The translations under genes were made by a program, and so were the position numbers. A stretch of 64,000 bases of DNA from an uncultured Cloacibacillus sp. (GTDB lineage: Bacteria; Synergistota; Synergistia; Synergistales; Synergistaceae), in the NCBI GenBank assembly GCA_900545755.1, contig URAG01000001.1:1-64000 (forward strand), given 5' to 3'. The notes under the pieces were generated by a model. The model was given only the letters and a program-made list of their open reading frames with translations, had not been told where the DNA came from and searched no databases. Below, one piece after another: positions 1 through 6,865 of the stretch; the first letter of the stretch is position 1; every line of letters begins with the position of its first letter.

Positions 1-1
1 A

Positions 2-781
2 GCCCACTTCTACCTACAGACCGACGAGGGCGAAAAACTGCGCGCCGCAGGCGAAAAACTGCTCGCCCTCTCGCGCGAACTCGGCAAGGAAAACCACGCC
101 GGCCTCGCGCTGCGTTTCCTCGGTATGGCAAAGCAGATAGAGGGCGACTTCGACGGCGCGGAGGAAACGTTCATGCGCTCCGTCAAGGTATTCGAGGATC
201 TAGCGCTCACAGGACGCCGCTACACGCTCAACATGCTCGCACCGAAATGCTACATCGGCGAGATGCGCCAGCGGCGCGGCGAAGCGGCTGAAGCGCTGCG
301 CCTTTTCGAGGAATGCGTGACGGAATGCGAGAAACGCGGACTATTCTGGGGGCGCAGCCACTTTCATGCGCACGCCGCAGACGCGGCCCTCGACCTCGGC
401 GACCGCGCGCTTTTCGAATCGCACGTGCATAAAGGAGCAGAGCTCTTCGAAAGCTCAAAGGGCGGACACTGCACATCCCTGCTATACAGCCTAAAAGCCG
501 TGCGCGACGCGGAAGCGGGAGACGGAACCGCCGCGCTCGATTCGCTCGAGAAGGCTGATTTTCTATCCGCAATAGGAAAGAAGAGCTGGCACGCCGCGCA
601 GTACATGGCGAAGGCGTGGACCGCCGCCGCAGTCGAAGAGGGCCGCCTCGAACGCGCGCCATTCGCAGATACTGTCAGCTTATCCTCCGCACGCTACGCA
701 GCAGAAGCCGCGCGCGCATACCGCGAGATAGGCGCGGAAGGGCGCGCGGCGTTCATCGAAAGAAAATTTATAATGCGTTGA
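2..781 (+). CDS. TPR-repeat protein, C-terminal part (5' end outside window)
   Basis: The reading frame is open from the first bases of the window and ends at TGA 779-781, so this is the C-terminal part (about 259 codons) of a longer protein. The internal ATG at 125 is unlikely to be the true start because coding continues upstream in the same frame with the same character. The sequence is almost all helical, with repeated pairs that fit tetratricopeptide repeats, for example a unit with the A-G-D-x-x-A pattern near GDFDGAEETF and another near RGEAAEALRLFEE. Similar C-terminal TPR arrays occur in bacterial signalling ATPases, adenylate-cyclase-like proteins and LuxR-type regulators. The missing N-terminus prevents choosing, so no function is assigned beyond protein-protein interaction. 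Confidence 0.7.
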   Translation, partial: AHFYLQTDEGEKLRAAGEKLLALSRELGKENHAGLALRFLGMAKQIEGDFDGAEETFMRSVKVFEDLALTGRRYTLNMLAPKCYIGEMRQRRGEAAEALRLFEECVTECEKRGLFWGRSHFHAHAADAALDLGDRALFESHVHKGAELFESSKGGHCTSLLYSLKAVRDAEAGDGTAALDSLEKADFLSAIGKKSWHAAQYMAKAWTAAAVEEGRLERAPFADTVSLSSARYAAEAARAYREIGAEGRAAFIERKFIMR

Positions 782-806
782 GAATTTGCGGCGCGTACAA
801 AGTCCG

Positions 807-848
807 GTGCGCTGCGATTCTGTCCAAAAGCGCACAGCGCGCTTCTTT
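807..848 (+). terminator. Weak hairpin after the TPR gene
   Basis: GTGCGCT (807-813) can pair with AGCGCAC (829-835), or GCGCTG (809-814) with CAGCGC (835-840). A modest T-rich stretch follows. The two pairings are mutually exclusive and there is no real U-run, so this is only a possible terminator. Confidence 0.3.
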
Positions 849-861
849 ACACAAGTTTTCT

Positions 862-890
862 TTGCAATATCAGGTCAGAAAGGCTACAAT
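862..890 (+). promoter_or_regulatory. Sigma-70-like promoter of the aldolase gene
   Basis: TTGCAA (862-867), a 17-bp spacer and TACAAT (885-890) lie 47 bp upstream of the aldolase start. The region is AT-rich against a GC-rich background. The same TTGCAA -35 form appears upstream of the methylmalonyl-CoA mutase gene. Confidence 0.55.
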
Positions 891-936
891 ATTGATACGG
901 ACATAAATAAAAAAACATCATTAGGAGGAGATTCCA

Positions 937-2199
937 ATGGATGTAAAGAGTAAAGCCTACCAGGAACTTCTAAAAAAGCGCCCCCTCAACGTGCAGGCGC
1001 GCTTCGCGAACGACGAGATGGGACTCGTCAGCGGACGCGACATAGCCGCCGCGGCTAAGAAATGCGATTCCATCGTTCTCGCGGCCAATGCGCGCCATCC
1101 GCTCGTCGTCAAGGGAGTACTCCGCGCGGCGAAGAAGAAAAACGCCGCCGTGCTCATCGAGCTTGCAAAGTCGGAGTCGACTTATTGCGGTTCGACCTAC
1201 GAGAACCTTGCGGACTACGCGCTGAAGTACTCGACTGAGCTCGGACACGGAGCGGTCTTCGGACTCCACGTCGACCACTACGCGATAAAGAGCGAAGCGG
1301 ACGTTCTAAAGGGAGTAGGCCACCTCACAAAGATACTGAACAGCGGCTTCACCTCCGTTGCAATCGACGCCTCGCACCTCGACGACTACGACAACTTCGC
1401 CGCAACCCGCGCGCTTGCCGGCTGGCTGCCGCCAGAGCTCGGCCTTGAAGTCGAAGTCGGGGAGATAAAGGGCCCCGGCGAACTCTCAACCGTAGAAGAG
1501 GCGACCTACTACATCGGCGGTCTTAACGCTTGGCAGATCTTCCCGGACTACCTCGCCATCTCTAACGGAAGCCTCCACGGCACTTACGACCCGGCTGTCG
1601 GACAGATGGAGGGTATCGACCTCACACGCACTAAAGAAATAGCCGACGCGATAGCCCCTTACGGCGTCGCGATAGCGCAGCACGGCATCTCGGGCACCCC
1701 GCTCGACAAGGTCTCGACATTCCGCAAGTACGGCATTCGCAAAGGCAACGTGGCGACGCTCTTCCAGAACGTCTACTTCGGGATCAAGATGGACCCCGAC
1801 ACCGGCAACGCAGTCACAGAGGGCGGCACCTATACGAAGGAAGCAGACCGCGGAATCTCCGTCGAGCTCTGGGAGAAGATCGTAGCCGCGGCCGACGAAA
1901 AGGGCATGAGCCGCAAGAGCGGAGACTACAAGAAGCTCAACCTGCCTTTCGCTGAAATGATCCTCAACGAGCCGCAGCCGATCATCGACAGAATAGTCGA
2001 CGAGGTTGAGTGGTGGGCCGGACGCTTCATCGACGCCTTCGGAGCAGAAGGCACGGCCGACGCCGTCGCCGAAATCATGGCGGCGCGCCCCGACCATAAC
2101 GCCGCGCCGGATCGCAAGGTCCTCTGCGAGCGCAAGGACTTCAGGAAAGACAACGCCCCTGGCAAAGGCGGCAACGACGGCAAAAACTACGACGACTAA
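937..2199 (+). CDS. Class II fructose-bisphosphate aldolase family protein
   Basis: A 420-residue zinc-dependent (class II) ketose-bisphosphate aldolase, expected to cleave or condense fructose-1,6-bisphosphate or a related sugar bisphosphate in the cytoplasm. The zinc site is visible: HVDH at 111-114 (His/Asp pair), a Glu in EVGEIKG near 173-177, His213 in SLHG, and His248 in AQHGISGTP with the phosphate-binding glycines. It is longer than the common 285-350-residue enzymes, with a C-terminal extension after about 380 that is rich in Lys, Asp and Gly. The start is fixed by AGGAGGAG about 7 bases upstream. It is a single gene with its own promoter and a strong terminator. Family membership is secure; the exact sugar substrate (fructose, tagatose or another) is not. 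Confidence 0.85.
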   Translation: MDVKSKAYQELLKKRPLNVQARFANDEMGLVSGRDIAAAAKKCDSIVLAANARHPLVVKGVLRAAKKKNAAVLIELAKSESTYCGSTYENLADYALKYSTELGHGAVFGLHVDHYAIKSEADVLKGVGHLTKILNSGFTSVAIDASHLDDYDNFAATRALAGWLPPELGLEVEVGEIKGPGELSTVEEATYYIGGLNAWQIFPDYLAISNGSLHGTYDPAVGQMEGIDLTRTKEIADAIAPYGVAIAQHGISGTPLDKVSTFRKYGIRKGNVATLFQNVYFGIKMDPDTGNAVTEGGTYTKEADRGISVELWEKIVAAADEKGMSRKSGDYKKLNLPFAEMILNEPQPIIDRIVDEVEWWAGRFIDAFGAEGTADAVAEIMAARPDHNAAPDRKVLCERKDFRKDNAPGKGGNDGKNYDD

Positions 2200-2224
2200 A
2201 GCCGCAGCAAACGGTTGAATAACA

Positions 2225-2262
2225 AAAAGAGACTCCGGCGCCACAGCCGGAGCCTCTTTTTA
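2225..2262 (+). terminator. Rho-independent terminator of the aldolase gene
   Basis: AAAGAGACTCCGGC (2226-2239) pairs with GCCGGAGCCTCTTT (2246-2259) with one mismatch around a 6-base loop, followed by TTTTATTT. The A-run before it allows it to work for the convergent YczE-like gene as well. Confidence 0.85.
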
Positions 2263-2282
2263 TTTCTTCATGCCACGTCATC

Positions 2283-2936
2283 TTATGCGATAAACTTCTT
2301 CGAAAACGGGACGACGAATTTGTTCATCACCTTAACCGTAAAACCGACGAAAAGCGCCGCGGCGATAGTGCCTTCACGCACGCCCTCAACTCTTCCGATA
2401 AAGGCAAACGAAAGTATCAGCGCGATACTCACAAGACTTACATCGAAAGCCACCTTGGTACGCGGGAAATTCACATGAAACACCCGGCATACCGCGACGA
2501 CCAGCCCCTCGCCGGCCAGAGGCACGGCGCCGGACGCTACGGCTAAAGCGACGCCAGTCCCGACAAATACTATACCGGCGGCGACAAGCAGACAGAGCTG
2601 CCAATACGCCGAACAGTCTACTCCGTCCAGCATCCAAAGGCCGACGTCTATCATATAGCCGAACATTATGCCTATGGGAAGTTGAGCCAGCTGTATCGGG
2701 TCAAAGCGCCGCCTGAGCAGCGCGACCTCAGCGGCAATAAAAAGGCAGTGCATCGCTATAGTCGCCTGCCCCAGCGTAAGCGAAGAGAACAGGCTGACGA
2801 CGTAGGGCACGCTCGATATCGGCGAAGTCCCGAGCTTGCCTTTGACCGAGAATCCGATGCCTATAGCCATCAACGCGAGGCCGAAGCAGAGAAGCACGTA
2901 GCGCTTGACGAGAATTACATAGTCGTGACGTTTCAT
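2283..2936 (-). CDS. YczE/YitT-like integral membrane protein
   Basis: A 217-residue hydrophobic protein with about five predicted transmembrane segments (roughly 10-30, 45-70, 80-100, 110-135 and 165-205). It contains the SVKGKLGTSPISS segment typical of the YczE/YyaS/YitT family (DUF6198-like) of unknown transport or regulatory role. Its ATG overlaps the TGA of the upstream MarR gene by four bases, so the two are translationally coupled, and membrane proteins of this type are often partners of MarR regulators. Function in vivo is unknown; efflux or export of the MarR ligand is only a guess. Confidence 0.7.
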   Translation of the reverse strand: MKRHDYVILVKRYVLLCFGLALMAIGIGFSVKGKLGTSPISSVPYVVSLFSSLTLGQATIAMHCLFIAAEVALLRRRFDPIQLAQLPIGIMFGYMIDVGLWMLDGVDCSAYWQLCLLVAAGIVFVGTGVALAVASGAVPLAGEGLVVAVCRVFHVNFPRTKVAFDVSLVSIALILSFAFIGRVEGVREGTIAAALFVGFTVKVMNKFVVPFSKKFIA

Positions 2937-3364
2937 CTTGCGTCCACCTCAGCCGCCGCCATCGCGCGGCGCACAGATACGAGCGTTGATTTCAGCCGTT
3001 CTTCCTCGTCGGCCGAAAGCAGCGAAACGGCGCGGCTGTCGGCGCGCGCAAAGACCTCTTCCATGCCGCGCGCGGCCTCTTCGCCCTTCGGCGTCAGCGA
3101 GACGTATAGCGAGCGGCGGTTGCCGTCCCTGCGGCGGCGCGCGATGAGCCCAGCATCCTCCATGCGCAGCAGGATTCCGCCCGCGGTCGCCTGCTCTATC
3201 TCGCATTCGGCGGCAAGCGTTTTCTGGTCGCATTCGCCGCGTTTTGTAAGAAATTCCAAAATTTTCGGCTGCCCCGGCGTCAGGCCGAGCTTAGCCGCTC
3301 CGTCGAGCACTTCGCGGTTGACCGCGTTGTGCGCCCTCATCAAAAGATAGTGCAGTGGTTCCAT
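2933..3364 (-). CDS. MarR-family transcriptional regulator
   Basis: A 143-residue winged-helix repressor. It has the MarR layout: an N-terminal dimerisation helix (LLMRAHNAVNREVL), helix-turn-helix around GECDQKTLAAECEIEQATAGGIL, the wing with the conserved D-x-R-x-x pattern (RRRDGNRRSLYVSLTPKG), and a C-terminal dimer helix. The start at 3364 was preferred over an ATG 24 bases upstream because TTTTGGAGG sits 6 bases before it. A 27-bp inverted repeat overlies the probable start of transcription, so autorepression is likely. It is coupled to the downstream YczE-like membrane protein, which is its probable target. Ligand unknown. Confidence 0.85.
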   Translation of the reverse strand: MEPLHYLLMRAHNAVNREVLDGAAKLGLTPGQPKILEFLTKRGECDQKTLAAECEIEQATAGGILLRMEDAGLIARRRRDGNRRSLYVSLTPKGEEAARGMEEVFARADSRAVSLLSADEEERLKSTLVSVRRAMAAAEVDAR

Positions 3365-3381
3365 CGTTGCCTCCAAAAAGC

Positions 3382-3408
3382 TAAGCATACTTAATATAAT
3401 GATGCTTA
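3382..3408 (-). promoter_or_regulatory. Probable MarR operator overlapping the promoter
   Basis: TAAGCAT (3382-3388) and ATGCTTA (3402-3408) form a perfect 7-bp inverted repeat with a 13-bp AT-rich centre, immediately upstream of the MarR ribosome-binding site. A TATAAT on the minus strand lies at 3409-3414, so a bound dimer would cover the transcription start. Spacing and symmetry fit MarR dimers; the protein-DNA match is inferred. Confidence 0.5.
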
Positions 3409-3550
3409 ATTATATGCATGCGCGGCGCGCCGTCAATATCACGCTGGACGGAAATGATGAAAACAGCGCTATTTTGCTATAATATCGTCAAACTTCCACA
3501 GAAGCGAAGGGCGCGGCGGACGAACGCCGCACGAAGGGAGGAACGACAGC

Positions 3551-3781
3551 TTGAGCCGGGCATTTGTAAAAGAGGACGACGGCGAACGCGGAAACGCCGT
3601 AGCCGACATTCAGTTCCGCGAGGCGAAGCTCGAGTGGCTTCGCATACAGGAGAAGAAGCTCGACACCTTGCTGAACGATCCAAAGTCGAAAAAAGTGAAG
3701 CCTGAGACGCTAGCACGCTGGATAAAGGAGACCGAGGCCGACATCGCCAAGACGAAACGCGAGCTCGGCTACGAAGGGTAG
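3551..3781 (+). CDS. Small coiled-coil protein of unknown function (TTG start)
   Basis: A 76-residue, highly charged protein starting at TTG 3551 behind GAAGGGAGG. No ATG or GTG in the frame gives a better start. The N-terminus MSRAFVKEDDG resembles, from memory, the first residues of some small GreA/GreB-like proteins, but the Gre catalytic fold is too long to fit here. Residues 20-75 form one amphipathic helical stretch rich in Glu, Lys and Leu, so a coiled coil is likely. It stands alone with its own strong terminator. A nucleic-acid or RNA-polymerase-associated role is possible but unproven. Confidence 0.6.
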   Translation: MSRAFVKEDDGERGNAVADIQFREAKLEWLRIQEKKLDTLLNDPKSKKVKPETLARWIKETEADIAKTKRELGYEG

Positions 3782-3787
3782 ACACGG

Positions 3788-3820
3788 TGGCCGCGGCGCA
3801 GAGCCGCGGCCTTTTCGTTT
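3788..3820 (+). terminator. Rho-independent terminator
   Basis: GGCCGCGGC (3789-3797) and GCCGCGGCC (3803-3811) form a perfect 9-bp GC stem with a 5-base loop, followed by TTTTCGTTTCCTTT. It ends the 76-residue gene. Confidence 0.85.
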
Positions 3821-4127
3821 CCTTTACGTAAAAGTGTGTAACATCTTCTTGCAATCCCACGCCAAAACCATTACACTAACGGCGTTTATGTCGTTACACG
3901 GAAGGGACGTGAGACGAAAATTGAAAAAAATCACTGGTGTCTGGTGTGACAGACACGAAACACAGCTTTCCAACGCGCGCCGGCCGCGGCGTGTTTTCAC
4001 GGCGGCCCCCATTGTTCCCGCGTATGTAACGGCTCTTCCGGCCCACGCAATATGCGGCGAATACCTCCGAATATGACGGCCCTTTTGAGATTTCAGCACA
4101 CAAATAAAATTTCAAGGGGGTACGGAT
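3821..4127 (+). promoter_or_regulatory. Leader region of the amino-acid ABC operon with palindromes
   Basis: No gene is seen in this stretch. It holds GTGTCTG (3937-3943) and CAGACAC (3950-3956), a perfect 7-bp inverted repeat with a 6-bp centre that suits a dimeric regulator. It also holds a distant inverted pair GTGTAAC (3836-3842) and GTTACAC (3893-3899), with a further TTACAC at 3871. A GGGGG ribosome-binding site precedes the ATG at 4128. No convincing -35/-10 pair could be fixed. The region probably controls the downstream uptake operon. Confidence 0.4.
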
Positions 4128-4916
4128 ATGAACACCATCAATAAACCGTTAATAGTAATCGAACACCTCTCTAAAAGCTACGAGGACGGGACCGTCCTCA
4201 AGGACATCAGCTTTACGATCCGCGAGGGAGACCTTGCTACAATCATAGGCCCGTCAGGCTGCGGGAAGTCAACCTTTCTGCGCTGCATCAACTGCCTCGA
4301 GCTTATGGACTCTGGCTCCGTAACAGTCGCGGGTATCACAGTCTCGCGCAAACCCGGCGAGAAGCCGACGGACGAGATGCTAGCCAAGGTCCACGCGCTG
4401 CGCACCGAGGTAGGAATGGTCTTCCAGAGCTACAACCTGTTCCCTAACAAGGACCTGCTCCACAACATCATGCTCGCGCCTATGGTCGTGAAGAAGATGA
4501 AAGAAGACGAAGCGCGCGACCTCGGCATGAGGATGCTCGACAAGGTCGGCCTCGCGGGCTTCGCCAACAGATACCCCTCGACGCTCTCCGGCGGGCAGAG
4601 CCAGCGCGCCGCGATTGCGCGCGCCCTTGCAATGAATCCGCGAGTGATGCTCTACGACGAGCCGACGTCGGCGCTCGACCCCGAACTCGTCGGCGAAGTC
4701 CTACATGTCATGAAGGAGCTCGACGCGGAGGGTATGACGCAGATAATCGTCACGCACGAAATGAAGTTCGCCAAAGACGCCTCGGACTACATCATATTCA
4801 TGGACAAGGGCGAGATAGTCGAATACGAGGACGGGGACATACTCTTCGCGAATCCGAAGAACGAACGCACCCGCGCATTCCTCCGCCACTTTGTAAACGC
4901 AGGGGTGACATGCTGA
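4128..4916 (+). CDS. Polar amino-acid ABC transporter, ATP-binding protein
   Basis: A 262-residue GlnQ/HisP-type ATPase that drives import of a polar amino acid. Motifs: Walker A GPSGCGKST at 41-49, Q-loop near VFQSYNLFP (98-106), signature LSGGQSQR from 153, Walker B VMLYDEPTSALDP at about 173-185, and the H-loop in IVTHEMKFA. The protein is slightly longer than the usual 240-250 residues because of a small insertion (about 74-92) before the Q-loop, which is common in HisP-like ATPases. Its 3' end overlaps the start of the fused binding protein-permease, so the two are co-translated. Substrate cannot be read from the ATPase. Confidence 0.9.
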   Translation: MNTINKPLIVIEHLSKSYEDGTVLKDISFTIREGDLATIIGPSGCGKSTFLRCINCLELMDSGSVTVAGITVSRKPGEKPTDEMLAKVHALRTEVGMVFQSYNLFPNKDLLHNIMLAPMVVKKMKEDEARDLGMRMLDKVGLAGFANRYPSTLSGGQSQRAAIARALAMNPRVMLYDEPTSALDPELVGEVLHVMKELDAEGMTQIIVTHEMKFAKDASDYIIFMDKGEIVEYEDGDILFANPKNERTRAFLRHFVNAGVTC

Positions 4917-6511
4917 TGAAAAAGCTCATTGCAATTTTTACTCTTATATTTATGCTCTGCGCGCCGGCAGCGCTCCACGCTGAAGAGGCGGCCTCTCCGT
5001 CTCCCGACTCCGCCGCGCCAGCAGCCGGCGAAAAGGTGCTGCGCTGGGGCGGAGACTCCGAGGGCGGATTTCCGTACATGTTCCCAGACCCGAAGGACCC
5101 CAAGAAGCTCATCGGCTTCGAGGTCGACATCGTCGACGCGCTTGCTAAAGAAATGGGGCGCACGCCGGTCTACGTCAACAACGCGTGGGACAACCTCATT
5201 CCAGGCCTCGACCGCAACCTCTACGACATCGCGATAAACGGCCTCGAGGTCACGCCGGAGCATGAAGGCGAAGTAAACTTCTCTATTCCATACTATAAGA
5301 CATTCCTTCAGCTGGCGGTGCGCCGCGACGACAACTCGATAAAGGGGCTACAGGACCTCAAGGGCAAGATCGCGGGCACGCTTAAAGAGAGCTATGCGCA
5401 GATGGTGCTCGAGGAGGTCGGCGACGTAGAGATACGCACCTACATAGTCGAGGCCAACACATACGAGGACCTAGCAAACGGACGCCTCGACGCGGCGCTA
5501 TTTGACCAGCCGATAGCGCTATACTCCGCCGGCTTCAACCCCGAAATAAAATTCGTCGGCCCGCCGATCGGCGAGATAATCTACGCGATAGCGATGCGCA
5601 AGGGCGACACGGAGCTCACAAGCGAAGTCAACCGCGCGCTCGTCGCTCTGCGCGATAAAGGCGTTCTGCGCGAGATATACGACCGCTGGAACCTCTGGAC
5701 GCCCGTCATGGCGGAAACTTTCAACGACTACGACCCGCCTAAGGTCGAGCCGTCGCGCTACAACGAATGGGCCGAGGCCCACAGACCGCAGCTGACGCTT
5801 CAGAAGCGCCTTGAAAGATACTGGGAGGCTGCGCCGCTCTTCGCACGCGGAGCCGTCGTAACGATAGAGGTCTCGATAGTTTCGATGATCATAGCGATGG
5901 CGCTCGGCCTCGCGCTCGCCGTCACGCGCGTCTTCGCGCCTAAATGGCTCGCGATGCTGGCGACCGCATATGTCGAGATAATACGCGGCACGCCGCTGCT
6001 GATACAGCTCTTCTTCATTTTCTACGGCCTGCCGTCTGTCGGGATCAAGCTCTCGCCGTTCTGGGCTGGAGCGATCGGGCTCGGCCTCAACTACGCGGCT
6101 TACGAAGCCGAAGTCTACAGGACTGGGCTTTTCGCGATACCCCGCACTCAGTGGGAGGCGGCGCTCGCGCTCGGAATGACGCGCTGGCAGGCGATGCGCG
6201 AAGTCATACTCCCGCAGGCCATCCGCGTCGTAATCCCTCCGATAAACAACGACTTCATATCGTTGCTTAAGGACTCTTCGCTGGTCTCCATCATAACGAT
6301 GGTGGACCTAACGAAGGTCTACGGACAGGTCTCAGCGACCTACTACGACTACTTCGGCCCCGGAATCCTCGTCGCGATAATCTACCTCGTCATCGGCCTG
6401 CCTTTCGTACGATTTTCACGCTACACGGAAAGACGCCTCGCCGCCTCAGAAAAGGACGGACAGGAAGGCCACAGGGAGAACATCTACAGAAGCAGCACGA
6501 GATATTTCTAA
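4910..6511 (+). CDS. Fused amino-acid ABC transporter substrate-binding protein and permease
   Basis: A 533-residue fusion. Residues 1-25 form a signal peptide or anchor; about 40-265 are a family-3 solute-binding domain (LRWGGDSEGGFPYMF, GFEVDIVDALAKEMG, LDAALFDQP); about 305-510 are a HisM/GlnP-type permease with about five membrane helices and the EAA loop (EAALALGMTRWQAMREVILPQ). The binding domain is thus tethered to the outer face of the permease, an arrangement known in GlnPQ-type importers. ATG 4910 follows AGGGG by five bases and overlaps the ATPase gene; ATG 4916, sharing its A with the TGA, is an alternative. The acidic substrate-binding pocket was not resolved, so the amino acid is unknown. 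Confidence 0.88.
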   Translation: MLMKKLIAIFTLIFMLCAPAALHAEEAASPSPDSAAPAAGEKVLRWGGDSEGGFPYMFPDPKDPKKLIGFEVDIVDALAKEMGRTPVYVNNAWDNLIPGLDRNLYDIAINGLEVTPEHEGEVNFSIPYYKTFLQLAVRRDDNSIKGLQDLKGKIAGTLKESYAQMVLEEVGDVEIRTYIVEANTYEDLANGRLDAALFDQPIALYSAGFNPEIKFVGPPIGEIIYAIAMRKGDTELTSEVNRALVALRDKGVLREIYDRWNLWTPVMAETFNDYDPPKVEPSRYNEWAEAHRPQLTLQKRLERYWEAAPLFARGAVVTIEVSIVSMIIAMALGLALAVTRVFAPKWLAMLATAYVEIIRGTPLLIQLFFIFYGLPSVGIKLSPFWAGAIGLGLNYAAYEAEVYRTGLFAIPRTQWEAALALGMTRWQAMREVILPQAIRVVIPPINNDFISLLKDSSLVSIITMVDLTKVYGQVSATYYDYFGPGILVAIIYLVIGLPFVRFSRYTERRLAASEKDGQEGHRENIYRSSTRYF

Positions 6512-6524
6512 AAGCCAAAAACGC

Positions 6525-6562
6525 AGCGAGCGCCCTTCCGCGACGGAAGGGCGCTCGCTTTG
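6525..6562 (+). terminator. Rho-independent terminator of the amino-acid ABC operon
   Basis: A perfect 16-bp stem pairs 6525-6540 with 6544-6559 around the loop CGA, followed by a short T-run. It is one of the strongest hairpins in the window. Confidence 0.9.
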
Positions 6563-6792
6563 TATCACGCGGCGCTGGGCCGCCATGACGCCGATTATTC
6601 AACAATCAAATTATACACCGGCATAAATTTGCGGTATTCATGCCGCTCACAAGGCAATGCAGTGCTCCTTTAACCGCTGGCCGGCAATTGCATATCAATT
6701 CAGCGAAAAGCAGAGCATGACATATATTCAGCCTATGGCCGGTGAGGCGGACGGCGACAACTTCCCCGAACACATCATGGCTGCGTCCGCCT
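6563..6792. other. Intergenic region with no recognisable gene
   Basis: The stretch between the ABC-operon terminator and the proS terminator has no supported gene. An imperfect inverted repeat, CGGCATAAAT (6619-6628) with ATTCATGCCG (6636-6645), 9 of 10 positions pairing, is the only structure noted. It has no T-run and its role is unclear. Confidence 0.4.
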
Positions 6793-6832
6793 AAAAAAGA
6801 AGCGGGGCAGCCCGACGAAGGCCGTCCCGCTT
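6793..6832 (-). terminator. Rho-independent terminator of proS
   Basis: On the minus strand AAGCGGGACGGC pairs with GCTGCCCCGCTT with small mismatches, followed by CTTTTTT (plus-strand A-run 6793-6798). It lies 34 bases after the proS stop. Confidence 0.75.
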
Positions 6833-6865
6833 GATTTCCGCTTTTGCGCGCAGTGCGCGGCGCGG

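Noticed and set aside
6619-6645. Hairpin considered as a terminator or small RNA
   Set aside because: The stem is imperfect, there is no T-run and no promoter could be placed before it. Mentioned only as an unexplained repeat.
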